DNA from: Vibrio splendidus
GTDB taxonomy: Bacteria > Pseudomonadota > Gammaproteobacteria > Enterobacterales > Vibrionaceae
Direction of reading: 5' to 3'
Assembly: GCF_003345295.1 (NCBI RefSeq)
Contig: NZ_CP031055.1
Location: 1,426,001 to 1,490,000, forward strand
DNA length: 64,000 bases
In this document: in pieces, positions 16,377 to 24,727 of the stretch
Numbering within the stretch: position 1 is the stretch's first letter
Layout of the letters: each line of letters starts with the position of its first letter
The notes under the pieces: model-generated
Seen by the model: only the letters and a program-made list of their open reading frames with translations
Told to the model about the DNA's origin: nothing
The model's database searches: none
Translations under genes and position numbers: made by a program

Positions 16377-18475
16377 TATAAAGCTCCTATTAGTACGATG
16401 GTGGTCGTAATACGTAGTATGTCATCTAATCCGACACGTGCTTTTTCGATAAAGCTTTCACGACGATCTGGGATGTAAATGGTGTCACCAGCGCGTAGCA
16501 CCGGTAAGTTGTAAATATTGGCTGTTTTGCTGAACTCAACAAGGTCGAAGGTACGAGCTTGACCTTGGCAACAAGACATATTCACAATGGTAATTTTCTC
16601 TACGTAAGCATTGTCAGTAGGGCCTGCCGCTTCTGCCAATATATCTAGAATGGTCATGTTGTCGTTAAACACATAGCGACCTGGGTTGTTAATCGCACCA
16701 AGCACACGAACTGTTTCTTCTTTCGGTGTGTCTAACCAGTTCTTACCTTTCTCTGGGATATAAATGGTGTCACCGGTGGTTACATTGGGCAGTAATGATT
16801 CGTCACCGGTTTCAAAGTACAGTGAAAGATTGAGTTTGCTTACTTTAGAGTAGGTTTTATCACGATGCGTGACACGAACGTTGTGTATATCGGCATCCTT
16901 AGTAGGGCCGTCAGCCGCAGACAAGATATCAAGGAAGTGCATGTCTTTGGTGAAGCGGTAACGACCCGGTGCATTCACTTGTCCAAAGATATAGATCGAA
17001 GCATCAGAGCTTTGACGTACCCATTGAGATTTATTGTCTGAAGGGTCTTGTGGTAAGTCGTGGACACGGACGATAGAGCCTGCTCGAATTTGCGGCATTA
17101 GATCTCGTGGCGCGCCATTTCTGATGAAATCATCAAGATTAAACACAACCATCTTTCTACCCGTCACAACTTCAATTTTTGAGGTGTCCGCTCGTAACGT
17201 AGGACCGCCGACGTGAGCCAATAATCCCATGAAGTTCATTTCATCTGACCATTCAATACGACCAGGTCGGTTTACTTCACCGATAACGTTAACCGCTCTA
17301 TCTGGCGCAATTTTCAACCAGGACTTCTCGTTCATGTCGGTTTTCTCTGGAACGAAAATAGCGTCACCGGCTTTAATGCTCGGTGGGTTAGAATTAGGTA
17401 GACCTTCTGTGTAAGCCGCTAAATCGAATTTAAGGACTCTGCCATCCGCCTTGATCACACGTATTTGGCGCGATTCTGCAAATCGAGTCGGACCGCCAGC
17501 ATTCGCAAGGATATCCATGAAGGTGGCGTCTCTTTTTCCTTCAAAAGCACCGGGAGCGGCAACTTCACCCATGACGTAAACCATGTTTGCGCCGGATTTG
17601 ATCTCTTCTTCTTGCTTCGGCACAAAAATGGTTGCACCCGGGCGTAAGATTGGAAGTAGGCTTTCGTCACCAGAATCTAAATAACGTTTAAGGTTGAATA
17701 GCGTAGGCGTGTTGTTTGAAATTACTCGTATTTGCTCAACACTGGCATAACGAGTCACACCGCCCGAGCGCATTAGTACGTCGACAAGATCGGTGCTCTC
17801 TTTATAAGTGAACGAACCCGGTGCGTTGACCTCGCCAAATACTTTGATTGAATTACGAGAGTCAGCACTATCACCAGAGTTAGCAAGCTTGGCAGCGTCG
17901 AACTCTTGTTCAATATTGCCTACTAATGGCGATGCTGGAACAAAAAGCGAATCCAGTGATTGCAGAGTAGGTAGCGTTGATTCGTCACCTGAATCAAGGA
18001 AACGTTTGTAGTTAAACTCTTTCTTGTCCGCGCCTCGCTTAAGAATCAATTTGTCCAGTTGTGCTCCCGGACGTAATCCACCGGCTGCGTAAAGCGCCAT
18101 TTGGATGCTAGAGCCCAATGACAGTGTGTATTCGCCAGGCTGTTCTACATAACCTTGAACGTAAATAATGATTTGTTGTTCTTTGACGTACACCGAAGCA
18201 TTCGAAAGATCTTTATAAGCGGTTGCCAGTGATTCTAGAACGACTTTGTTAAGCTGCTCACTGTCATAACCGGCAACAAATACGGCGCCAACTTCAGGAA
18301 GTGTAATGCGGCCACGTTTATCCACTTGGAACCCTGTGTTTAACGTACTTTCACCGGGTACGTTAACTTGGATAAGGTCACCGACTTGAACCGCGTCTGA
18401 AAACTCTTCGCTCGCATTCACGACATTCGTAAAGCATAACGATAGAGTGATGATAAAAGCGAGCAATGATTTCAT
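16376..18475 (-). CDS. sypC: Outer-membrane polysaccharide export protein with multiple SLBB domains, SypC-like
   Basis: A 699-residue secreted export protein. After a signal peptide (about residues 1-21, ending NVVNA) come a Poly_export domain (VGDLIQVNVPGE) and six SLBB-like repeats, each starting with a GEV-PG or similar turn (YVQGYVEQPGEY, KVFGEVNAPGSF, YVMGEVAAPGAF, NVIGEVNRPGRI, YIFGQVNAPGRY, RVLGAINNPGRY) and several ending in (F/Y)(V/I)P. A hydrophobic C-terminus could insert in the outer membrane. I see no clear lipobox. The start overlaps the sypB stop as ATGA. It should form the Wza-like exit channel for the polymer. Confidence 0.92.
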   Translation of the reverse strand: MKSLLAFIITLSLCFTNVVNASEEFSDAVQVGDLIQVNVPGESTLNTGFQVDKRGRITLPEVGAVFVAGYDSEQLNKVVLESLATAYKDLSNASVYVKEQQIIIYVQGYVEQPGEYTLSLGSSIQMALYAAGGLRPGAQLDKLILKRGADKKEFNYKRFLDSGDESTLPTLQSLDSLFVPASPLVGNIEQEFDAAKLANSGDSADSRNSIKVFGEVNAPGSFTYKESTDLVDVLMRSGGVTRYASVEQIRVISNNTPTLFNLKRYLDSGDESLLPILRPGATIFVPKQEEEIKSGANMVYVMGEVAAPGAFEGKRDATFMDILANAGGPTRFAESRQIRVIKADGRVLKFDLAAYTEGLPNSNPPSIKAGDAIFVPEKTDMNEKSWLKIAPDRAVNVIGEVNRPGRIEWSDEMNFMGLLAHVGGPTLRADTSKIEVVTGRKMVVFNLDDFIRNGAPRDLMPQIRAGSIVRVHDLPQDPSDNKSQWVRQSSDASIYIFGQVNAPGRYRFTKDMHFLDILSAADGPTKDADIHNVRVTHRDKTYSKVSKLNLSLYFETGDESLLPNVTTGDTIYIPEKGKNWLDTPKEETVRVLGAINNPGRYVFNDNMTILDILAEAAGPTDNAYVEKITIVNMSCCQGQARTFDLVEFSKTANIYNLPVLRAGDTIYIPDRRESFIEKARVGLDDILRITTTIVLIGAL

Positions 18476-19308
18476 AATCCACCTCCCATCTTCTCGGCAT
18501 TTTTAGGGGAGATAACTTCGATACTTACTCGACGGTTCGTTAAACGAGTGCCGTCTGACTCACCTTCAAAAAGGGGGACGGTTTCACCAACAGATACTGC
18601 CTTGATTCGCTGAGCACCTAAGCCAAAAATAGTCAGGTAGCGTTCGACTTGTTTAGCACGTCCAAGTGCCAAATCATCGTTAAATTTTTCGGTACCCGTG
18701 GCATCGGCATGACCCGTAACTACAAGGTCTAGAGATTTATGCTCTTTCAATAGTGTGGTCGCCTCGGCAAGTCGTCCCATGTACTTGGGATTGACTTCGG
18801 TAGAGTTTTCTGCGAATTGGTTGTCAACGTTAAGCAGGTCGTACAACTGTTCGATAACCGACAATTGCATTCTAAATTGGTTTTCATTTTTTGGTGGTTC
18901 ACAGCGGGCTTGTGAGGTCACATAGTCCAGTTGGACTTCAAGTTCATTTAAGCGTTTTCTTTGAATGACTAGGTCGTTGGCCGCATCTAGAAGCAGGCCA
19001 CCTTGCAGTTCACGAGCGATACGATTTTGCTTCTCTATCGCTTGCACAACAGCAGCGGGGAAGCACCAACGGGCGCCTTCTTGAATCAAGGCATCAAGAT
19101 GTAATTTAGCCAGTTGCCAATCAAAACGTAGTCCGTGTTCAGGACCAAGAGGTTCGTCTGGCATCACAGGAGAAAAGTCAGAATTTTGATAACTAATAGA
19201 GTCATAACTTTCAGCCAAACCGCCGGTGCCTTGTTCAGGGTAGCTAGTACAGCCACCTAGAACCAAAGCAGACAGAGAAAGGGCTATGTAGTTTTTCAGT
19301 ATTTTCAT
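18472..19308 (-). CDS. sypB: OmpA-family lipoprotein, SypB-like
   Basis: A 278-residue outer-membrane lipoprotein. The signal peptide ends with the lipobox LGGC (about Cys19). The C-terminal OmpA-like domain (about 160-275) has LVVTGHADATGTEKFNDDLA and the peptidoglycan-binding LGRAKQVERYL with TNRRVSIEV. The middle is probably helical. It is the second gene of the locus, translationally coupled to sypC. In V. fischeri SypB is likewise an OmpA-domain protein, probably linking the export complex to peptidoglycan. Confidence 0.9.
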   Translation of the reverse strand: MKILKNYIALSLSALVLGGCTSYPEQGTGGLAESYDSISYQNSDFSPVMPDEPLGPEHGLRFDWQLAKLHLDALIQEGARWCFPAAVVQAIEKQNRIARELQGGLLLDAANDLVIQRKRLNELEVQLDYVTSQARCEPPKNENQFRMQLSVIEQLYDLLNVDNQFAENSTEVNPKYMGRLAEATTLLKEHKSLDLVVTGHADATGTEKFNDDLALGRAKQVERYLTIFGLGAQRIKAVSVGETVPLFEGESDGTRLTNRRVSIEVISPKNAEKMGGGL

Positions 19309-19370
19309 GCCAACGTCCTATGTTTTTACTTTTTATTATTATGTTTTGTTACTTCTAGCTTAGTGGATCT

Positions 19371-19700
19371 TCATGAATTTGTAGGATTTTTTGAATTTAC
19401 TGGGATAGCGTGGCCAATACGTAGCAAGTTCATAATTTCAAGAGGCTGGCCAGTCACATTTTCAAGTCGCATGTTGCGCTCACGCTCAGTTAGGCGTTTG
19501 AACATGTAAACAATCGCGCCAACACCAGATGAGTCTAAAAACTCAACTTGGCTAAAATCAACTTCGATTTCAGGGTGGCCATCATTTGAGATTACATCGT
19601 CAATATCGGTCTGAGCATCACGGCTACCTGCTGCATCTAAATCACCGAAAATAGAAAGAGTCAGTGTCGTTGTATTTAAATCAATCTTACGTAGTTCCAT
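19371..19700 (-). CDS. sypA: STAS-domain anti-sigma-factor antagonist, SypA-like
   Basis: A 109-residue single-STAS protein. The switch serine motif VEFLDSSGVGAIV is intact (Ser57/Ser58), the equivalent of the serine that SypE phosphorylates in V. fischeri SypA. No SypE gene is present in this window. The start at 19700 has AAGGAG 8 bases upstream; the frame runs open to 19922, but that longer version would overlap the promoter and enhancer elements. It is the first gene of the syp locus, 62 bases before sypB, under a sigma-54 promoter with twin SypG-type elements. Confidence 0.9.
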   Translation of the reverse strand: MELRKIDLNTTTLTLSIFGDLDAAGSRDAQTDIDDVISNDGHPEIEVDFSQVEFLDSSGVGAIVYMFKRLTERERNMRLENVTGQPLEIMNLLRIGHAIPVNSKNPTNS

Positions 19701-19733
19701 AGCGATATCTCCTTTTGAGTATGTATGGACAAT

Positions 19734-19749
19734 TGCACTGAATATGCCA
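19734..19749 (-). promoter_or_regulatory. Sigma-54 promoter of sypA
   Basis: The minus strand reads TGGCATATTCAGTGCA, with GG-N10-GC spacing. The start codon of sypA lies 34 bases beyond the -12 element. Confidence 0.8.
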
Positions 19750-19798
19750 ACTTTTATGTTTATATTTTTCAATAACTTAAATAAAACGCTAATCTCTA

Positions 19799-19834
19799 TC
19801 TCATATTGAGAAAGTCGGTTTCTCAATATGAGAA
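19799..19834 (-). promoter_or_regulatory. Twin SypG-binding elements in a perfect inverted repeat
   Basis: TCTCATATTGAGAAA and TTTCTCAATATGAGA are exact reverse complements separated by the 5-base loop GTCGG. On the minus strand this gives two sites, TTCTCATATTGAGAA and TTCTCAATATGAGA, each fitting TTCTCA-N3-TGA and each nearly palindromic. They are centred about 65-85 bases upstream of the sypA sigma-54 promoter. Confidence 0.8.
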
Positions 19835-20011
19835 CTAAAAATGGGTGAACATTTGAGACCCATAAGTCATTAATTATATGAATGAAATTGAAAGTTAAAT
19901 AAGGTTGATGTGTGGATCGCATCTTCTAGCAAAGGTTGTCTACCTACGTGTCAGAACGCTTAGGATTAAAGGCGTTTGTTGACCACTACAGATATCAATA
20001 CGGAGCAGATG

Positions 20012-20854
20012 ATGAGATTAACTAAATTGGCGATAGCAACTCTATGGGCGTGTTCGCTTTCTTCTCATTCATCCTATTTACCTCCCGACCATTTGGTACT
20101 CGCCAATACATACCAGCAAGGCATTGATGTTTCTGAATACTGGAAGAGTGAAAAGCTTGATGGGATTCGGGCTCTTTGGGACGGACAACACCTTTATACT
20201 CGAAACGGGAATCGCATTTACTCACCGAAGTGGTTTACAAAAAACTTGCCTAAGGTACATCTCGAAGGGGAGTTGTGGGCAGGAAGAGGTAAGTTCCATT
20301 TAGTCCAATCTACCGTCCTTGATCATACGCCTAGTGACGTAGCGTGGCGCCAAATAGATTTCATGTTGTTTGATATGCCAGGGGCAGCTGGTGATTATCA
20401 AAAGCGCTATTACAACATCTTGCATTGGGTAAGCACGATTGGAGAACCCCATGTCAGCTACATCGAACATGTACCGATTCACAATGAAGAAGCTCTTTTC
20501 CATCAACTCGATAATGTCGATGAGAGTAATGGTGAAGGTTTGATGCTTCGTAAGATCACCAGTCGCTATCAAGCCGGTCGAAGTAATGACCTTTTAAAGC
20601 TTAAAAGGCATCACGATGCAGAAGCCACGGTTATTGGTTACAAAGGCGGAACAGGGAAGTATAAAGGGATGATGGGTTCGATTTTGGTTCACACAGAAGA
20701 GGGTGTTGAATTTTATATTGGAAGCGGGTTCAGTGACCAGATGAGACTTGCACCGCCTGAAATTGGCAGTCAAATCACCTTCCGGTATAACGGCTTTACG
20801 CAAAACGGAAAGCCCAAGTTTGCGCGCTTTGTTCGAGAAAAGAGTGAGTATTAA
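20012..20854 (+). CDS. Periplasmic ATP-dependent DNA ligase (LigE type)
   Basis: A 280-residue minimal ATP-dependent DNA ligase. The nucleotidyl-transfer lysine sits in EKLDGIRALWDG, with later motifs GEGLMLRK and LLKLKRHHDAEATVIGY, and an OB-fold domain that ends ITFRYNGF and PKFARFVR. A signal peptide (MRLTKLAIATLWACSLSSHSS) marks it as an exported Lig E enzyme, the type found in naturally competent Proteobacteria. The ATG at 20012 gives GGAG at 6 bases; ATGs at 20009 and an upstream codon at 19976 fit less well. It is divergent from sypA and probably acts on extracellular or incoming DNA. Confidence 0.9.
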   Translation: MRLTKLAIATLWACSLSSHSSYLPPDHLVLANTYQQGIDVSEYWKSEKLDGIRALWDGQHLYTRNGNRIYSPKWFTKNLPKVHLEGELWAGRGKFHLVQSTVLDHTPSDVAWRQIDFMLFDMPGAAGDYQKRYYNILHWVSTIGEPHVSYIEHVPIHNEEALFHQLDNVDESNGEGLMLRKITSRYQAGRSNDLLKLKRHHDAEATVIGYKGGTGKYKGMMGSILVHTEEGVEFYIGSGFSDQMRLAPPEIGSQITFRYNGFTQNGKPKFARFVREKSEY

Positions 20855-20903
20855 TCTCCTGAGTATAAACTAATCGCCCCTAAATTATTTACAGCCGTAA
20901 GCG

Positions 20904-20934
20904 AAAAGAGCCCTGAAAATCAGAGCTCTTTTTG
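20904..20934. terminator. Bidirectional terminator between the ligase gene and norM
   Basis: AAAGAGC and GCTCTTT, extended by CTGA and TCAG, form the stem; TTTTT follows on the plus strand. It serves the convergent ligase and norM genes. Confidence 0.8.
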
Positions 20935-20972
20935 TATGTAATAACGGCGATACCGGTTTAGCGAGTACGAAT

Positions 20973-22343
20973 CTAACGAGAGCTAAATTCTAGCTGAACA
21001 TCATCGTCTTGTTTATGCATCCAATGCAAACGCATACCCAGCATAATGGCAGCTGATGTTAGGCCGACAATGAAACCAATCCAGAAGCCATGTGCGCCCA
21101 TAGGTTCAACAATCCAATCTTTCATTCCTAAGATGTAGCCGATAGGAAGACCAAGTAACCAATACGCTACGAAGGTAATGTTGAAGATCGAACGCATGTC
21201 TTTGTATCCACGCAAAGCACCTGCAGCGATAACTTGGATTGCATCGGTACATTGATAAACCGCAGCGAACAATAGCAATTGCATTGCAACGGTAACTACT
21301 GCCGTGTTCTCCGTGTAAAGTAACGAAACCTGCTCTCTAAACAATACTGTTAATGCCGCTGTCATAAAGGCGGTTACCAAACCGACGATGATACCCACGT
21401 GTGTTGCGATCTTCGCACCTTCAGTGTTGTTTTCACCCAACTTATGGCCAACACGAATACTCACGGCGGCACCGATACTCATTGGAATCATAAATACGAG
21501 AGAAGAGAAGTTAATCGCGACTTGGTGTGCGGCAACAACCAATGAACCTAATGGGGCAACTAATAAGGAAACCACAGCGAATAGCGTGACCTCGAAGAAG
21601 ATAGCGGCAGCAACTGGAAAACCAAGTCTAAACAAACGAATTTGAGCTTTAAGTTGAGGTTTGTGGAACGTCCCGAAGATGTTGATTTTAGCCAAACGCT
21701 TTGATGTTAAAACATAAGCGAACAACAGTGCAAACATCACCCAATAGACGATAGCCGTTGCAACGCCACAGCCAACACCACCAAGAGCAGGGGCTCCAAG
21801 TTTCCCGTATACGAACATCCAGTTTAGCGGAATGTTTAATAGCAAGCCGATAAAACCGATCACCATGGCAGGCTTAGTTAAAGACATGCCATCCGTAAAA
21901 CTTCTCAATGTTTGGAACAGCAAAAACGCAGGCACAGCAAACATCACCGCGTTCATATAGCCGATGGTCTTATCTGCCATGAGTTGCTCAATGTCCATCC
22001 ATTCCAATATCAGCTGCGTTTGGAACAGCACGCCAATGATAGGTAACGAGATGACGAGTGCCAAAAATGCACCTTGCTGAATCTCAAATGGGATTTTGAC
22101 TTGGCGGCCTGAACCGTTCAGTTGTGCAACAACAGGAACCAACGCCATCAAAAGACCTACACCAAATAAGATTGATGGTAGCCAGATACTTGCTGCAATC
22201 GAAACCGCTGCCATATCGATAGCACTTACACCACCGGCCATCACGGTATCAACAAAACCCATTCCAGTTTGTGCAACAGATGCGATCAATACTGGGGTCG
22301 CAAGTTTGATTAGATTCGAGGATTCTTCTTTGTAACGATGCAC
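20973..22343 (-). CDS. norM: MATE-family multidrug/Na+ antiporter NorM
   Basis: A 456-residue MATE transporter with 12 predicted membrane helices, exporting cationic drugs in exchange for Na+ or H+. The protein begins at a GTG (MHRYKEESSNLIKLA...) with GGAG 6 bases upstream, which gives the usual NorM length; the frame is open for 38 further codons upstream without support. Landmarks include ATPVLIASVAQTGMGFVD and MAGGVSAIDMAAV in helix 1-2 and GALRGYKD near helix 10. It converges with the ligase gene and is followed upstream by a MITE-like element. Confidence 0.93.
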   Translation of the reverse strand: MHRYKEESSNLIKLATPVLIASVAQTGMGFVDTVMAGGVSAIDMAAVSIAASIWLPSILFGVGLLMALVPVVAQLNGSGRQVKIPFEIQQGAFLALVISLPIIGVLFQTQLILEWMDIEQLMADKTIGYMNAVMFAVPAFLLFQTLRSFTDGMSLTKPAMVIGFIGLLLNIPLNWMFVYGKLGAPALGGVGCGVATAIVYWVMFALLFAYVLTSKRLAKINIFGTFHKPQLKAQIRLFRLGFPVAAAIFFEVTLFAVVSLLVAPLGSLVVAAHQVAINFSSLVFMIPMSIGAAVSIRVGHKLGENNTEGAKIATHVGIIVGLVTAFMTAALTVLFREQVSLLYTENTAVVTVAMQLLLFAAVYQCTDAIQVIAAGALRGYKDMRSIFNITFVAYWLLGLPIGYILGMKDWIVEPMGAHGFWIGFIVGLTSAAIMLGMRLHWMHKQDDDVQLEFSSR

Positions 22344-22484
22344 AAACAACTCCAAATAAGAGGGAAAATTAGAATAATAGTGTAGGAAAGGACATTCTGA
22401 AGGAATCAGAGGCAATGATCTTAAGCTTCCACTGGACGAATCATAAAGAAATGTCACAATAACTGCTATGAAAAACTGTTATTA

Positions 22485-22747
22485 GGGCGTGTTGATCGTT
22501 CGAGCTGATTTTTGCAGCGAATTGCTGGGTATTAATACAAGGCAGAGGCTTTGATGTGTAGCTAGCCTACATGAGAAGCCGATAACGTAGTATAAATGAC
22601 CAGCAAACGCTGCCCGAAGGGTTCGGCTAAAAGCGTTTTACTCTTTGTTGAGGGAGATTTGCTTAGGATGCTAGGCTACTTCCCCCTCGCCGCGATTAAA
22701 ACGCTTTTATCTCGAACAAAATTTAACCGCGAAAGGTCAACACGCCC
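22485..22747. mobile_element. 263-bp MITE-like element between norM and ribE
   Basis: Terminal inverted repeats GGGCGTGTTGATC (left) and GGTCAACACGCCC (right) match at 12 of 13 positions and are flanked on both sides by TA, which fits a TA target duplication. A second inverted pair, TAAAAGCGTTTTA and TAAAACGCTTTTA, lies inside. It encodes no transposase. The element sits directly upstream of ribE and may affect its expression. Confidence 0.8.
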
Positions 22748-22769
22748 TAGAATGCTAAATAGGAATCTT

Positions 22770-23378
22770 ATGTTTACAGGTATCGTTCAAGGCATGGCAA
22801 CACTGGTTGCAATAAACAAAAAAGAGCTGTTTCAGACTCATACCATTGAGTTAACAGATGAAATGGTTGAGGGATTAGCAATTGGTGCCTCAGTAGCTCA
22901 TAACGGTTGTTGCTTAACGGTAACGGAAATTTCGGGCAATCAGATTGCTTTTGATTTAATGCAAGCCACATTGCGATTGACGAACTTGGGCCAACTGAAT
23001 GTTGGTGACAAAGTGAATGTTGAGCGTGCAGCAAAGTTTGGTGACGAAATTGGCGGACATAGTATGTCTGGCCACATTACTCTGATGGCTAACCTCGTTG
23101 ATGTGATTAAGACAGAAAATAACTGTACGCTTTGGTTTGAGCTGCCGCAAGAATCAATGAAGTATGTGTTGAGCAAGGGCTACATCGGCGTTGATGGTTG
23201 TTCATTGACAATCGGTGAAGTGGAAGATAACCGCTTCTCTGTTCACCTGATCCCAGAAACGCTGAATCGCACTCTGTTTGGCGGCCGTGAAGTAGGCGAC
23301 CAAGTAAACATTGAGTTTGATCCTCAAACACAAGCGATTGTTGATACTGTTGAACGCGTACTAGCAAAGCAGAAATAG
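22770..23378 (+). CDS. ribE: Riboflavin synthase, alpha subunit
   Basis: A 202-residue riboflavin synthase, converting two 6,7-dimethyl-8-ribityllumazines into riboflavin plus the pyrimidinedione. It shows the usual internal duplication of lumazine-binding domains: MFTGIVQG with HNGCCLTV in the first half, and ISGH-type GGHSMSGHI with [12 protein letters not shown] in the second. The ATG at 22770 with AGGA upstream is the conserved start; the frame extends upstream into the MITE but should not be translated. No FMN riboswitch is evident before it. Confidence 0.93.
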   Translation: MFTGIVQGMATLVAINKKELFQTHTIELTDEMVEGLAIGASVAHNGCCLTVTEISGNQIAFDLMQATLRLTNLGQLNVGDKVNVERAAKFGDEIGGHSMSGHITLMANLVDVIKTENNCTLWFELPQESMKYVLSKGYIGVDGCSLTIGEVEDNRFSVHLIPETLNRTLFGGREVGDQVNIEFDPQTQAIVDTVERVLAKQK

Positions 23379-23440
23379 TAGTGACGGTTTATCAATAGCA
23401 TTTGCCCCCAAAGCGACACCAAGTAAAAGTCGAAGATATT

Positions 23441-23469
23441 AAAAAAGAGCACATTAGGTGCTCTTTTTC
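23441..23469. terminator. Bidirectional terminator between ribE and the CPXCG gene
   Basis: AAAAAGAGCAC and GTGCTCTTTTT form the stem with loop ATTAG; T or A runs flank both sides, so it can work on both strands. Confidence 0.88.
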
Positions 23470-23563
23470 TATTTTTGTCTATTTGTGTTTTTCTAGGCTA
23501 GCCTCAAAATCGAGGGGAAGCTCTAAATCGAAGCGTAGCTCCAACTCGACAAGAGAGTAGGTG

Positions 23564-23767
23564 TTAGAAGACTTGTTCGTCGTCTGCATCAATCGAGAGA
23601 TTAATTCTGTCTCTGACTTCATCTACCTGCATATCGAGATGAATGGCATTGCAACACGCCGGACAATCGTCATAAAAATCTTGGTTCCCATTAGAAGCAT
23701 CGAGCATTATGCTGATTGCATGCCCACAGTGGGGGCACGAGACATGTTTCTCTGTGTATTTATGCAT
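23564..23767 (-). CDS. CPXCG motif-containing cysteine-rich protein
   Basis: A 67-residue protein with two zinc-ribbon pairs, CPHCGH and CPACCN, and an acidic C-terminus. Strong GAGGAG upstream supports the ATG. This is a conserved small gammaproteobacterial family of unknown function; the four cysteines probably bind one zinc. It stands alone between two convergent or separated units. Confidence 0.85.
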   Translation of the reverse strand: MHKYTEKHVSCPHCGHAISIMLDASNGNQDFYDDCPACCNAIHLDMQVDEVRDRINLSIDADDEQVF

Positions 23768-23860
23768 GGCTAATTCTCCTCACTGTATCTTGTCCAAATC
23801 GTATTAGCTTTAAAGATCGCAGTAGCTTGTATAGATCGCAACAGCTAGCTGTGATTGGTA

Positions 23861-24727
23861 TTAAACGGCCTGTATCTTCTGAATACACGCCTCAGTTTGT
23901 GCTAAATATTCGCCGCCAAATTGATTGCAGTGGTTAAGAAGATGGTACAAGTTGTAAATGTCTTTCCGATCAGTATAGCCAACGTCGAGTGGATTGACGC
24001 TCTGGTAACCTTCATAAAACTCTTTTGGAAACCCATCAAACAATTCCGTTAACGCTAAGTCACATTCATGATCGCCCCAATAACAAGCGGGGTCGTAACA
24101 GATTGGCCCAAAGGCTGAATTCGCTACGTTGCCATTCCATAGGTCACCATGAAGTAAAGAAGGGCGAGGATTGTGGCCAGCAAGACGCATGTTCACCACA
24201 TCAACGATGTCATCAATATCGCCGAATTCAATGCCTTTCTCTTTTAGCAATTGCAGTTGGAAGCCGATGCGTTGCTCAGAGAAAAAGCGACCCCATTTCT
24301 TATGCCAAGGGTTAGGCTGAAGCGTACTACCGATATAATTATCTTGGTCACAACCAAACTCTTTTTGCTCGCCCCATTTATGAAGCTGAGCAAGCTGCAC
24401 GCCGAAATCAAAGCTGTTATTACCTGTATCAAGCGGCTTAGTTGGCAAGTAATTGAGAATAATGAATGAGCATTCTTTGGTTTTACCAATCAGTACCAAC
24501 TCAGGCACATAAACGGTGGAAGTTTCTCTTAACAAGCGTAAGTTCTCAGCTTCGATTTCAAACTTAGGTAAAAATTCTCGCTGGTTCACTTTTACGAAGT
24601 AGCGTTCATTACCATCGCTAATCATATAGCAATCGTTAATGTCACCACCAGAAACCTTGGTACGTTCAGTAATCTGAAAGTTGAATAGAAGAGTATCTGA
24701 AAGTTGTTGAGAAATGGCCTGCCACAT
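23861..24727 (-). CDS. Fructosamine kinase family protein (YniA-like)
   Basis: A 288-residue aminoglycoside-phosphotransferase-fold kinase. It has the nucleotide-binding region (GGDINDCYMISD, YFVKVN), the catalytic loop LLHGDLWNGN and the metal-binding ICYDPACYWGDHECDLA. The family phosphorylates ketoamines (Amadori products) or related sugars. It stands alone with 94 bases to the CPXCG gene on the same strand; physiological substrate uncertain. Confidence 0.9.
   Translation of the reverse strand: MWQAISQQLSDTLLFNFQITERTKVSGGDINDCYMISDGNERYFVKVNQREFLPKFEIEAENLRLLRETSTVYVPELVLIGKTKECSFIILNYLPTKPLDTGNNSFDFGVQLAQLHKWGEQKEFGCDQDNYIGSTLQPNPWHKKWGRFFSEQRIGFQLQLLKEKGIEFGDIDDIVDVVNMRLAGHNPRPSLLHGDLWNGNVANSAFGPICYDPACYWGDHECDLALTELFDGFPKEFYEGYQSVNPLDVGYTDRKDIYNLYHLLNHCNQFGGEYLAQTEACIQKIQAV

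Noticed and set aside
19701..19922. Longer SypA starting at 19922
   Set aside because: It would include the sigma-54 promoter and enhancer elements, and the internal ATG at 19700 has a strong ribosome site and family-consistent length.
22596..22769. N-terminal extension of riboflavin synthase into the MITE
   Set aside because: Family proteins begin at MFTGIV; the extension is mobile-element DNA read in frame by chance.
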